A stretch of DNA of 64,000 nt, taken from contig CBDHGY010000002.1 of the NCBI GenBank assembly GCA_965263325.1, positions 1,860,001-1,924,000 of the forward strand. The letters run 5' to 3'. This document shows, piece after piece, positions 34,707 to 43,703 of the stretch. Under the pieces are notes generated by a model. The model saw nothing but the letters and a program-made list of their open reading frames with translations, made no database searches and had not been told where the DNA came from. The stretch is from CBDHGY01 sp965263325 (lineage in GTDB: Bacteria; Pseudomonadota; Alphaproteobacteria; Caulobacterales; Hyphomonadaceae). The first letter of the stretch is position 1. Each line of letters starts with the position of its first letter. Both the position numbers and the translations under genes were made by a program.

Positions 34707-35627
34707 ATGACCGAATTCGTCGTTGCTGCCTTTTACAAATTCGCACCGCTTCCCGATTATGAGGAGCGCCGCGCGCCCTTGTTTAAAACGCTAGATGCTG
34801 CAGGCGTCATGGGCACTGTGTTGCTGGCGTCAGAAGGCGTGAATGGCACCATTTCCGGGACGCGCGAGGGGATTGATGCCGCGCTTGCAGCCCTGCGCGC
34901 ATTGCCCGGCTGTGAGGGGCTCGACCATAAAGAAGCCATCGCAGAAACGCTGCCCTTCCACCGGTTGAAAGTGCGCCTGAAACGAGAGATCGTCACGATG
35001 GGCGTTCCCGGCGTTGATCCAAACGCGCTGGTCGGCACTTATGTCGAGCCGAAAGACTGGAACGATTTAATTAGTGATCCAAACGTTGTGCTCATCGATA
35101 CGCGCAATGATTATGAAGTCGGCGTCGGCACGTTCAAAGGCGCGATCGATCCAGAGACAACGAGCTTTCGCGAATTCCCGGATTGGTTTCGAAAATTCAA
35201 TGACGAAAACAAGCCAAAGAAAGTCGCCATGTTCTGCACCGGCGGCATTCGCTGTGAGAAGGCAACCAATTTCGTGAAAGCCGAAGGCGTCGAGGATGTC
35301 TATCATCTGCATGGCGGCATCCTGAAATATTTCGAAGAGGTCGAGGCCGAAGAGAGCTTGTGGGAAGGCGAATGCTTCGTATTCGACAACCGCGTCACCG
35401 TGGACCATGCGCTGCAACCCGGTTCGTATGATATGTGCCATGCCTGCAAATGGCCGATCACGGAAGACGAAAAACAACACCTGCATTATGAGCCCGGCGT
35501 TTCCTGCCCGCGCTGCCATGGCCTCATCACCGATGCGCAGCGCTCACGCTTTCAGGAGCGCCAGCGCCAGATGAAACTCGCGCGAGAACGCGGGACTAAA
35601 CATATCGGGCGCAAGGAAAAAGCGTGA
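34707..35627 (+). CDS. trhO: tRNA uridine(34) hydroxylase TrhO (rhodanese domain)
   Basis: Oxygen-dependent hydroxylation of U34 in tRNA, the first step towards 5-methoxy- or carboxymethoxyuridine. The 306-residue protein has the YceA N-terminal domain (FYKFAPLPDYEERRAPLFKT; LASEGVNGTISGTREGID), a rhodanese domain with active Cys in MFCTGGIRCEKATNF and a C-terminal Cys-rich segment (MCHACKWPI, CPRCHG) suited to metal binding. It overlaps the next gene by four bases (GTGA). Confidence 0.94.
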   Translation: MTEFVVAAFYKFAPLPDYEERRAPLFKTLDAAGVMGTVLLASEGVNGTISGTREGIDAALAALRALPGCEGLDHKEAIAETLPFHRLKVRLKREIVTMGVPGVDPNALVGTYVEPKDWNDLISDPNVVLIDTRNDYEVGVGTFKGAIDPETTSFREFPDWFRKFNDENKPKKVAMFCTGGIRCEKATNFVKAEGVEDVYHLHGGILKYFEEVEAEESLWEGECFVFDNRVTVDHALQPGSYDMCHACKWPITEDEKQHLHYEPGVSCPRCHGLITDAQRSRFQERQRQMKLARERGTKHIGRKEKA

Positions 35628-36259
35628 GCGCGCCTATTCTTTATTCCTTTCGGCGTTGCCCTTATGCGATGCGTGCGCGGATGGCGCTGATGGCAAGCGG
35701 GCAAACCGTACGTCTGCGCGAAGTGGTGCTGCGCGATAAGCCCGCTGAGATGCTGGAAGCAAGCCCGAAAGGCACCGTGCCTGTGCTTATTCTCGAAGAT
35801 GGCACCGTCATCGATGAAAGCCTTGATGTGATGGCGTGGGCGCTTTCGCAGAATGATCCGGGCGGCTGGCTCACCGCAGATGGTGAGGCGCTGATTGCAG
35901 AGGCCGATGGCCCGTTCAAGAAAGCGCTCGACCGCTACAAGTACCCTAACCGATATGAGGATGAAGGCGTCGATAAGCTGGAACAGCGCGCCAAGGGCCG
36001 GGAATTTCTGGCAAAGCTCGACGGCATTTTAAAGGACCAGACCTATCTGCTCGGCGATGCCATTACCAAAGCTGATATCGCCATCTTCCCTTTCGTGCGC
36101 CAGTTTGCGAATACCGACCGGGCGTGGTTTGATGCTGAGCCTTTACCCCACCTCCAGCGCTGGCTTGCCGGGCATTTGGAGTCGGAGCTCTTTCTCTCAG
36201 TGATGACGAAATTCCCGCAATGGAAGACGGGGGATGCGGAGCCATTATTTCGCTCTTGA
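35624..36259 (+). CDS. Glutathione S-transferase-family protein
   Basis: The 211-residue protein starts at GTG 35624 inside the trhO stop, so the two are translationally coupled. The thioredoxin-like N-domain has a Cys-based motif FRRCPYAMRARMAL and the cis-Pro KGTVPVLILEDG followed by DESLDVMAW; the C-terminal half is the helical GST domain (KADIAIFPFVRQFA). A Cys at the glutaredoxin position suggests an omega-like thiol transferase rather than a conjugating GST. Confidence 0.9.
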   Translation: MSAPILYSFRRCPYAMRARMALMASGQTVRLREVVLRDKPAEMLEASPKGTVPVLILEDGTVIDESLDVMAWALSQNDPGGWLTADGEALIAEADGPFKKALDRYKYPNRYEDEGVDKLEQRAKGREFLAKLDGILKDQTYLLGDAITKADIAIFPFVRQFANTDRAWFDAEPLPHLQRWLAGHLESELFLSVMTKFPQWKTGDAEPLFRS

Positions 36260-36338
36260 GGCACCAAGTATTTCCCCAGACTTGACGTCCCGCAGATCAC
36301 ATACAATCTCATTGTCGCTAAGTTAAAGGGGACCCAGA

Positions 36339-37214
36339 ATGACTGATGCATATGTTGTAAATGCCAGCTCGCTCAAATTACGCGATGCTCCGATTACGGG
36401 CGATATCATTACGATGATGCCTCGAGATGAGATTGTCGAAAAAATCGGAGGCTCCGATGTAGAGGGATGGTGGGAAGTCTCTACACAAGTCGGGTCAGTA
36501 TCCGAGCAAGGATTTGCCGCATCTCGCTATCTTGCCCCATATTCCCCCCCGCCAAAGGGCGGTTTTACCTTCCCTTGGTTTCGAAACATTCGGGCATCTA
36601 TCGAACGAGTGCAGCGGTTTGTCGGTGAGATTGCAGACAACCTAGACGCAGAAGTTCTTACGACCTTAAACGAGGTCATGAAGGAGCACAGGATCAACCG
36701 GAACTCAAAACGCTTTACGCATTTCATGGCTCAGCTGGCACATGAGTCTGCAGGATTTTCGACGCTAGAGGAAAACCTGAACTATAGCGGCGAGGCACTT
36801 TGGGCGAAATTTCAGAAGTACTTCAAAGATCCAGACGAAGCGCAAGAATATCATCGACAACGCGAGCGGATCGGTAACCGCATTTATGGAAATCGTATGG
36901 GGAATGGAGACGAAGCTTCAGGTGAAGGCTATTTGTATAGAGGACGCGGGTTCATCCAACTGACCGGAAAGGACAACTACCGAGACATCGGCGAGCGTAT
37001 AGGCAAGAATCTCGTCGATGATCCGGATATCTTAATCAGAGATCAAATCACCGCATTGCACGCATCTGCAGCGTTTTGGAGCCGAGAGAAGCTCAACCGG
37101 TTGGCCGATAAGGATGACTTGAAGGCAGTGACGAAAAAAATAAATGGCGGCTATCATGGCCTCGCCGACCGCGAACAAAAGCTCAAATTGGCGAAATCAA
37201 TTTGGGGCGGTTAA
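36339..37214 (+). CDS. SH3 plus GH19-type lysozyme/chitinase-like protein
   Basis: The 291-residue protein has an N-terminal SH3-like domain (VVNASSLKLRDAPITGDII... EGWWEVSTQ) and a glycoside-hydrolase-19-like domain: acid candidate Glu in THFMAQLAHESAGFSTLEEN and the family loop GEGYLYRGRGFIQLTGKDNY. It looks like a phage endolysin in domain type but no phage genes are near, and there is no signal peptide or membrane anchor, so how it reaches the wall is unclear. It could instead be an effector or autolysin. GGGGA precedes ATG 36339. Confidence 0.88.
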   Translation: MTDAYVVNASSLKLRDAPITGDIITMMPRDEIVEKIGGSDVEGWWEVSTQVGSVSEQGFAASRYLAPYSPPPKGGFTFPWFRNIRASIERVQRFVGEIADNLDAEVLTTLNEVMKEHRINRNSKRFTHFMAQLAHESAGFSTLEENLNYSGEALWAKFQKYFKDPDEAQEYHRQRERIGNRIYGNRMGNGDEASGEGYLYRGRGFIQLTGKDNYRDIGERIGKNLVDDPDILIRDQITALHASAAFWSREKLNRLADKDDLKAVTKKINGGYHGLADREQKLKLAKSIWGG

Positions 37215-37942
37215 GCCCCCTCAATCGCGGCTTTCTGAAACGCGAAAAGTTCATTACAGCCTTTCTCGGCGAGGCGCATCATTTCGTCTACTTCGGGGCG
37301 CGTCATCGGGCGCTCTTCACCGGTGCCCTGAATCTCGATGAAGCCGCCATCAGATGACATAACCACATTCATATCTGCCTCGCCGCCGCTGTCTTCCGGA
37401 TAATCGACATCGAGCACGGGCTGATTCTGCCAAAGCCCAACAGAGATCGCTGCCGCCTGTTTCATGATCGGGTCATTCGTGATTACACCCTCATCCTTAA
37501 GGTATCGGCACGCCAGCGCCAGTGCCACAAAGCCGCCTGTGATCGACGCTGTGCGCGTGCCGCCATCGGCCTGAAGAACATCGCAGTCGATAGTAATCTG
37601 GTTCTCGCCCAGCAGTGAAAGATCGCAAACAGAGCGTAACGAGCGCCCAATCAGGCGCTGGATTTCCTGTGTCCGGCCAGACTGTTTTCCGGCTGCCGCT
37701 TCCCGCCGCCCGCGTGTATGCGTCGCGCGCGGCAGCATGCCATATTCACCCGTCACCCAGCCAGTCCCCTTCCCGCGCATCCACGGCGGAACATTATCCG
37801 TCCAGCTCGCTGTGCACAGAACATGCGTGTGGCCAAACTTCGCAAGGCAGCTACCTTCAGCATATCTTGTAACGTTGGTTTCAAGGATGATGGGGCGCAG
37901 TTCATCGGCAGCGCGCCCTGATGGACGGGAAACATCTGACAT
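37211..37942 (-). CDS. rph: Ribonuclease PH
   Basis: Phosphate-dependent 3' exonuclease that trims tRNA 3' ends. The 243-residue protein has RPSGRAADELRPIILET at the start, GWVTGEYGMLPRATHTRGRR, the phosphate-binding GRTQEIQRLIGRSLRSVCDL and DCDVLQADGGTRTASITGGF. Length is standard. It overlaps the convergent lysozyme gene by four bases at their stops. Confidence 0.96.
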   Translation of the reverse strand: MSDVSRPSGRAADELRPIILETNVTRYAEGSCLAKFGHTHVLCTASWTDNVPPWMRGKGTGWVTGEYGMLPRATHTRGRREAAAGKQSGRTQEIQRLIGRSLRSVCDLSLLGENQITIDCDVLQADGGTRTASITGGFVALALACRYLKDEGVITNDPIMKQAAAISVGLWQNQPVLDVDYPEDSGGEADMNVVMSSDGGFIEIQGTGEERPMTRPEVDEMMRLAEKGCNELFAFQKAAIEGA

Positions 37943-38003
37943 CTGTGGAGTGTCCTTTATTGGGTTTTGGCCTGTCTAGCGCGCGTCGGAGCGGCGTCAA
38001 AGC

Positions 38004-39371
38004 CTAGTCTTTTGAGAGTGCGGCAACCGATTCAGCATGAACCGCTCTCGTTACGGGATACTTTCGAATAATTGCGGCTGCGATTCCGTAGAAAACGAAC
38101 GGAATGAACACAAACACGTAGATCATATTATCGATCACTTGCGGACTGTTGTCAGAGTTTGGATCAAATCCAACCCAAACACCAAGAATGAGATAAGGAA
38201 TGCCAATGGCGAGGCTCGCCCCTGTTTTATAGGAGGCGGTCATGAGCGCGTAATATAACCCCGAGCGATCATTGCCAGAGCTTGCACGCTCAACTTCAAC
38301 CAGATCGCCCAGCATTGAACGCAGCAGAGTGAAAGCTGCGCTGAACCCCATGCCTGACAAGAATGCCCCGAGCGCCATCCACCAAAAGCTGCCCGTTCCA
38401 ACAGCTCTCAACGGAATGTACAATAAGAAGCTGAGCGCGGAAGCGACGCAGATCCACTTTACGACGGCATGTTTTTCCGTGCGCTTCGACCAGGCAATCC
38501 ACGCGGGCATAAGACTCATGCCTGATATGAAGAAGACCACAAGCACGAGTTCCGCCCCCATCGGCACTGCCCCAAACAGTCTTTGGCTGCCGTCGAGTTC
38601 AAACCCCCATTTGGCCGCCCAAAGAAACGTTGCCGCTGTGCCGGAGACTGCAATGCCGATTGAAATATAGGCGAGCAGGATACGGATCAGCGGTTCATTT
38701 CTCAGCGCCGCTGATAGGGCCGCAGCAGAAAAATCAGCCTTTTCATTTTCTGCACCCGACACCGGCGGGTCGGGAACAAACGTGCAGGCAAGCCCCACGG
38801 CAGTGGTGCTCAAGAGGATAAGGACGAACCCCATAATCCAGACTTTCTCTGGCAATGTCTCACCGACAAGAACGGGAAGAATGAGGAATGTCAGCACGGC
38901 GATGACATTCAAGATCTCGAACCACATGAAAACGCGCGAGCGCTCATCATAGTCTGGCGCGATCGCAGGCACCCAGGAAAAGGTCGGCGTTTGCAGCATC
39001 GTGAAGCCAACCATGAAAACCATCAGCCATCCGATCAGGTAAAAGGCGGAAGCGGATTGCCCCGTCGGCATGAACAGAAAAAACGTCGAGAGCGCCATAA
39101 CGGGCACCGATGCGAGTAGCCAGTGACGCACCCTGCCTAGGCGGGACGGGCGTGTATCCACAAGGTATCCCATCACTGGATCGATCAACAGATCCCAGAT
39201 GCGGAGCAACATGAAGATCAAACCGGTGACCGCAACACCGACCCCCATATGCTCTGCATAAAATGGGGAGAGATAAACACTCAGGCCGAGCCCGATGCCT
39301 GCAAGCGGCGTTCCGAGGGTGGCGAAAGCGAGTACGCGTGGAAACGGCAAGCGTTTGTGGGAATCTGACAT
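38004..39371 (-). CDS. GPH-family sugar:cation symporter (MFS)
   Basis: Twelve-helix transporter, 455 residues, of the glycoside-pentoside-hexuronide family. Seen: LRIWDLLIDPVMGYLVDTRP near residue 60 (the conserved cation-binding DPxxG loop of MelB relatives) and YALMTASYKTGASLAIGIPY near residue 390. Substrate not determinable. It is 61 bases from rph on the same strand. Confidence 0.9.
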   Translation of the reverse strand: MSDSHKRLPFPRVLAFATLGTPLAGIGLGLSVYLSPFYAEHMGVGVAVTGLIFMLLRIWDLLIDPVMGYLVDTRPSRLGRVRHWLLASVPVMALSTFFLFMPTGQSASAFYLIGWLMVFMVGFTMLQTPTFSWVPAIAPDYDERSRVFMWFEILNVIAVLTFLILPVLVGETLPEKVWIMGFVLILLSTTAVGLACTFVPDPPVSGAENEKADFSAAALSAALRNEPLIRILLAYISIGIAVSGTAATFLWAAKWGFELDGSQRLFGAVPMGAELVLVVFFISGMSLMPAWIAWSKRTEKHAVVKWICVASALSFLLYIPLRAVGTGSFWWMALGAFLSGMGFSAAFTLLRSMLGDLVEVERASSGNDRSGLYYALMTASYKTGASLAIGIPYLILGVWVGFDPNSDNSPQVIDNMIYVFVFIPFVFYGIAAAIIRKYPVTRAVHAESVAALSKD

Positions 39372-39440
39372 GTTTTTGAATGTGACGTGCTCGGCGCACT
39401 TGGCAAGTCATTTCGCTCCAGCTTGACGCTTTAGGCAGGG

Positions 39441-39476
39441 CCTCTTAGCCAGTGACGGGATAGATTAACTAAGAGG
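39441..39476 (+). promoter_or_regulatory. Hairpin overlapping the fabI ribosome binding site
   Basis: CCTCTTAG (39441-39448) pairs perfectly with CTAAGAGG (39469-39476), the latter overlapping the ribosome binding site AAGAGGAG that precedes ATG 39487. Folding would hide the site, so translation of fabI could be adjustable. The 20-base loop makes this plausible rather than certain. Confidence 0.45.
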
Positions 39477-39486
39477 AGCCGACTTC

Positions 39487-40302
39487 ATGGCCGACTATGG
39501 AGACATGCCAACCGGCAATCTGATGCAGGGCAAACGCGGGATCGTAATGGGCGTTGCCAACAAGAACTCCATTGCCTGGGGTATCTCCCAGCAGCTCGCC
39601 GCCCAAGGCGCTGACATCGCTTTCACCTATCAGGGCGAAAGCCTCGAGCGACGCGTGCGCCCGCTGGTCGAGTCCATCGATATGGACTTCATGGTTCAGG
39701 CCGATGTCACCGATGACGCCAGCATGGATGCCGCCTTTGCCGCGGTGAAAGAGAAGTGGGGCACCATTGATTTCCTCGTTCATTCCATCGCCTTTGCCGG
39801 CAAGGATGAGCTGCAAGGCTCCATGGTCGCCAACACCACGCGCGAGGGCTTTCGCCGCGCGATGGATATCTCTGTCTATAGCTTCATCGATTGCGCGCGG
39901 CGCGGCTCTGAGCTGATGCCAAATGGCGGGGCGATGATCTGCCTGACCTATCTTGGCGCTGAAAGAACTGTGCCGAGCTATAATGTGATGGGTGTTGCGA
40001 AAGCCGCGCTCGAAGCTTCAACGCGCTACGCCGCACGCGATCTCGGCCCGCAGGGGATACGCGTCAATGCGATCTCGGCCGGGGCGATGCGCACGCTCTC
40101 GCTTGCGGGCATTCGCGGCGGCAAATCCCTGCTCGGCACGGGCACGGCCTGGTCGCTCCTGAAAGAGGATACGCGCATGGAAGGCGTTGCCGGCTCGGCG
40201 CTCTACCTCCTCTCAGACCTTGGCCATTCGGTCGCCGGCGAAGTGCTGCATGTCGATGCGGGCTTCCACGCGGTCGGGGTGCCCGAGGTGGCGGAGGAGT
40301 AA
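39487..40302 (+). CDS. fabI: Enoyl-[acyl-carrier-protein] reductase (NADH)
   Basis: Last reductive step of fatty acid elongation. The 271-residue SDR-fold enzyme begins with a FabI N-terminus (MQGKRGIVMGVANKNSIAWG) and has the FabI catalytic arrangement Tyr-x6-Lys around YLGAERTVPSYNVMGVAKAA, plus IRVNAISAGAMRTLSLAGI, the triclosan-sensitive substrate loop. It is monocistronic with a strong ribosome binding site in a potential hairpin. Confidence 0.95.
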   Translation: MADYGDMPTGNLMQGKRGIVMGVANKNSIAWGISQQLAAQGADIAFTYQGESLERRVRPLVESIDMDFMVQADVTDDASMDAAFAAVKEKWGTIDFLVHSIAFAGKDELQGSMVANTTREGFRRAMDISVYSFIDCARRGSELMPNGGAMICLTYLGAERTVPSYNVMGVAKAALEASTRYAARDLGPQGIRVNAISAGAMRTLSLAGIRGGKSLLGTGTAWSLLKEDTRMEGVAGSALYLLSDLGHSVAGEVLHVDAGFHAVGVPEVAEE

Positions 40303-40574
40303 ATCCGCACGCTCAATCTTGCACGGGATAGGAATGGCGGAAATTCGCCAGAAGTGGACGTTCCGTGTCTCGTTTCCGATGTCGCCATCCAGTCAGTAAA
40401 TGGCCTTTCGGGTGTGGATCGAACCCTACTCTGTGCAGGGAGATCTCCGACCAGAGATACCGTTGGGATTCGGCGAGACCCTGGGCAGAGCGGAGACGTG
40501 ACCAGCACACTTTAAGGTACGTTAACCAACATTAGGGACGGGAGACTCGTCGCGGCCGGAACGTCTCGGATCTG
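40303..40574. other. Gene-free interval after fabI
   Basis: About 270 bases with no supportable gene, tRNA or terminator. It separates fabI from the phosphodiesterase gene that converges on it. Short frames here lack ribosome binding sites. Confidence 0.4.
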
Positions 40575-41558
40575 TCAGCGAGGCCGAGCACTTTCTTTGG
40601 CCTGGGTGTTGCATCGGCGAATGGCGGGTACCGTGTCCTGGCGTGTCTCCACCGCCTCATAGGCGTCTTCGTGAATATCGCTTGAGAGAACGTCCAGTCC
40701 TTCATCGGCCAGCCGCCCGAATTCCATCATATTGCCCGTTTCCATGACGTCCCGGTCTAGATACCAGAGCGAACCCCACGCCGCGCTGACACCACGATCA
40801 TTCAATTGCGCCCAAAGCTCAGGACGTTCGATTTCGATCCCTGTCCAAGCCATGATTCGATCGGCGGAAAGTCCGGCCGCTTCCAAAGCGTCCAGTCGCG
40901 CAAGATCCATGATCTCGACCGAGACCGTTAGCTCGTCGCTCACTGCAGCGGCTGCAAGCGCATCATCAACAGTGTAGGCGATGACCGCAGCATATGCCTG
41001 GGCATCGCTTTCCACCACCAATTCCGCGACGCGGGTGATTGGCGCTCCGGACTTGACGTCCAGTTGCAGCATTGCGCGGCCGCGCGCCCAGTCCAATGCT
41101 GCTTCAAGGGTGGGGATGGTATCGGAAACAGCCACGCCATCATCATCGACCAGCTGAAGCCCATCGAGTTCCTCAAATGAGGTTTCCAGAATGGACCCCG
41201 TACCTGTGGTTGTCCGGTCCAATTCGTCGTCATGCACAAGCACAAAAATTCCATCTGACGTCATCCGCACGTCAGTTTCGATAAAAAATGGCGCAGTCGA
41301 TAAGGAGTTGGCGAATGTCGTCAGGCCGTTTTCAGCAAATCCCGGTTGCGGGCCACCGCGATGGGCGCTCACAATCATGACGTTCTGCTCTCGCAGACAT
41401 GCGAGATAGTCCGCTACGGTTTTGTTCGGATTGTCGATGGAGACGAGTGGCTCTGGCAGCGTTTGCAGGGCCTCGACTTCACCAGGCCCCTGATGGTTCG
41501 CACACCCAGTCAAAACCAAGGCCCAAATGATTGGAACCGCTCTTACTGAAACCGTCAT
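40575..41558 (-). CDS. Glycerophosphodiester phosphodiesterase lipoprotein
   Basis: Hydrolyses glycerophosphodiesters from phospholipid breakdown to glycerol 3-phosphate and alcohols. From ATG 41558 (GGAGGA upstream) the 327-residue product has a lipobox (LTGC, Cys19), the GDPD signature VSAHRGGPQPGFAENGL with catalytic His, IETDVRMTSDGIFVLVHDDE and LDRTTTGTG. It diverges from a TonB-dependent receptor gene, and the two flank a 178-base region. Confidence 0.92.
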   Translation of the reverse strand: MTVSVRAVPIIWALVLTGCANHQGPGEVEALQTLPEPLVSIDNPNKTVADYLACLREQNVMIVSAHRGGPQPGFAENGLTTFANSLSTAPFFIETDVRMTSDGIFVLVHDDELDRTTTGTGSILETSFEELDGLQLVDDDGVAVSDTIPTLEAALDWARGRAMLQLDVKSGAPITRVAELVVESDAQAYAAVIAYTVDDALAAAAVSDELTVSVEIMDLARLDALEAAGLSADRIMAWTGIEIERPELWAQLNDRGVSAAWGSLWYLDRDVMETGNMMEFGRLADEGLDVLSSDIHEDAYEAVETRQDTVPAIRRCNTQAKESARPR

Positions 41559-41736
41559 ATTATCCTCCAGACCCACGACGCTATACCTGCTCGCTCTACC
41601 ATGCCAGTGCGAGGTGACATCTTCGCGTCAGCGGGACAAACGTCATAAACCTATCAAAGAAGCGTCGCTAAACCTTCTCAGCCTCCCGGTACGGGGTTCA
41701 ACTGGGTTAGCCCGTAGGATGATGGAGGGGATTCCA

Positions 41737-43698
41737 ATGCGTTTCGGTTTCGACAAAATATCGGTTGCCATGGCTTCAGCTGCATTGCTCTACAGCGCGC
41801 CTATGGTCCATGCGCAGCAAACAACCGATGTTGAGCCTAGGGAAGATCAAGCGCTCGAACAGGATCCGGTTGTCGTGTTGGGAAGCCTAGTGCCGCGCCC
41901 CGTCAGCGAAATCGGATCGGCCATTTCGGTGATTGATGCCGAAGACCTTGAAATCCGGCAGATCAACCTTGTTTCCGACGTGCTCCGCGAAGTTCCCGGC
42001 GTGGCGGTTAGCCGAACCGGCCCCCAGGGAACGCTCACTCAGGTCAGAATCCGCGGTGCTGAAGGCAACCAAACGCTGGTCTTCATTGATGGGATCGAGG
42101 CGAACAATCCTATCTTTGGTGAATTCAATTTCGCGAACCTCGTGGCAGCTGATGTGGAGCAATTGGAGGTCCTGCGTGGGGCCCAGTCGGCGCTTTACGG
42201 ATCGGAATCCATCGGGGGCGTGATCGCCGTCACTACTAAGTCGCCGGAGCCTGGCTTTCAGGCAGAGGGTGAATTGGAAACCGGCTCGTTTGAGTCCAAT
42301 CGAATATTCGGTGCGCTAGGCGGAGGTAGTGACACTGCGCGCCTGCGCGGCTCAGTGCAGTATTATGACACCGGCGGCATTTCGGCCTCTCCGACTGGAG
42401 ATGAAGAAGATGGCTTCACCAATCTGACCGCGTCGCTCAAGGGAGTCTTGGAGCCGAGCAACAGTTTCAAGATCGAAAGTGTTCTGCGCTACGTTGACAG
42501 CGAAGTCGACACCGACGCCCAGGAGTTCTCCTTCGGCACCGTACAGGATGCCAACCAACAAAGCGAAGCTGAAGATTTCTACGCAAAGATTGATGCGATC
42601 GGCATCCTGCTGGACGGCGCGGTCACGGTCAGAGGTTTTGTTGGTTTCACCGAGAGCGAGCTCGTCAACATCGCCGACGGCGTGGAGACCGGAGCCAGCG
42701 AAGGGGAACGCTGGGATTACGGCTTGCAGGCTAGTGGAACCATGGACCTCGGTGCCACAGAGCTTGGCCTGAACGTCGCTCTTGAACAGGAACAACTGGA
42801 TTTCCGGAATGAAAGCACGTTCCTGCCAGCCCCGAACGTCCAGGATGACGAGCAGACTTCGCTTGCGGCAGAATTCTCGATAAACCACAATGAACGTCTG
42901 TTCGCTGCAGCTGCTGTTCGCCAAGATTATAATGACGTGTTCGAGGACGCGACAACATTCCGCTTCTCAGGTGCATATCTGATTCCGGAAACAGGGACGC
43001 GCTTCCACGGCAGCTGGGGCGAAGGCATCACCGACCCCGGTTTCAACGAGCGCTTCGGTTTCAACCCGGACACCTTCATCGGTAACCCGGATCTGGATCC
43101 AGAACGTTCAGAAGGCTTCGACATTGGCGTTGAACAGACCTTCCTTGATGGTCGGTTCAAGATCGACATCACCTATTTCGAAGCCAATCTTGAAGACGAG
43201 ATCAGCACGAGCTTTGTCCAGGATCCCGAGACTGGCGCGTTTGTGTCCACACCGATCAACAATCCAGGTGAGAGCGACCGTTCCGGTGTTGAGGTGACCT
43301 TCGACGCCACCTTGAATGAAAACTTCTCGATAGACGGTCACTACTCCAATCTTGATGCAACGGGAGCTGATGAGCTTATAGAAGTTAGGCGGCCAGAAAA
43401 CATCGCCAGTCTGAACATCAGCTGGCAGGGACTGGAAGACCGCGCGGCTTTGAACCTGGGCATTGATTACAACGGCGAAAACGAAGACTTATTCTTCGGT
43501 TTTGCCGATCCCGACTTCACACCCCGGCGCACGCTAGACGCGTTCACACTGGTGCGCGTTGCCGGCAGCTTCGACATCAATGACAATGTTGAGATTTTTG
43601 CGCGCGGCGAGAACATCCTCGATGAGGACTATCAGGAAGTGAACGGCTTCGCTTCGCCGGGAGCTGCGGGGTATATCGGCATCCGCGTGCGGAACTAA
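41737..43698 (+). CDS. TonB-dependent outer-membrane receptor (BtuB-like)
   Basis: Energy-coupled importer of a bulky nutrient. I chose ATG 41737 with GGAGGGG six bases upstream: 653 residues with a signal (MRFGFDKISVAMASAALLYS ending VHAQ), a TonB-box region before DPVVVLGSLVPRPVSEIGSA, plug domain (VSDVLREVPGVAVSRTGPQG; RGAQSALYGSESIGGVIAV) and a beta-barrel ending GYIGIRVRN. No cobalamin riboswitch or Fur box is evident upstream. Neighbouring phosphoesterases hint at a phosphorylated or phosphodiester ligand; that is inference. Confidence 0.92.
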   Translation: MRFGFDKISVAMASAALLYSAPMVHAQQTTDVEPREDQALEQDPVVVLGSLVPRPVSEIGSAISVIDAEDLEIRQINLVSDVLREVPGVAVSRTGPQGTLTQVRIRGAEGNQTLVFIDGIEANNPIFGEFNFANLVAADVEQLEVLRGAQSALYGSESIGGVIAVTTKSPEPGFQAEGELETGSFESNRIFGALGGGSDTARLRGSVQYYDTGGISASPTGDEEDGFTNLTASLKGVLEPSNSFKIESVLRYVDSEVDTDAQEFSFGTVQDANQQSEAEDFYAKIDAIGILLDGAVTVRGFVGFTESELVNIADGVETGASEGERWDYGLQASGTMDLGATELGLNVALEQEQLDFRNESTFLPAPNVQDDEQTSLAAEFSINHNERLFAAAAVRQDYNDVFEDATTFRFSGAYLIPETGTRFHGSWGEGITDPGFNERFGFNPDTFIGNPDLDPERSEGFDIGVEQTFLDGRFKIDITYFEANLEDEISTSFVQDPETGAFVSTPINNPGESDRSGVEVTFDATLNENFSIDGHYSNLDATGADELIEVRRPENIASLNISWQGLEDRAALNLGIDYNGENEDLFFGFADPDFTPRRTLDAFTLVRVAGSFDINDNVEIFARGENILDEDYQEVNGFASPGAAGYIGIRVRN

Positions 43699-43703
43699 AT
43701 TAG

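Noticed and set aside
36339..37214. Prophage remnant
   Set aside because: Only the lysin-like gene is phage-like; no integrase, capsid, tail or attachment repeats were found nearby.
41559..41736. Possible Pho box or cobalamin riboswitch before the TonB receptor
   Set aside because: Only partial CTGACGC/ATGTCAC-like matches with poor periodicity, and no conserved riboswitch core was visible.
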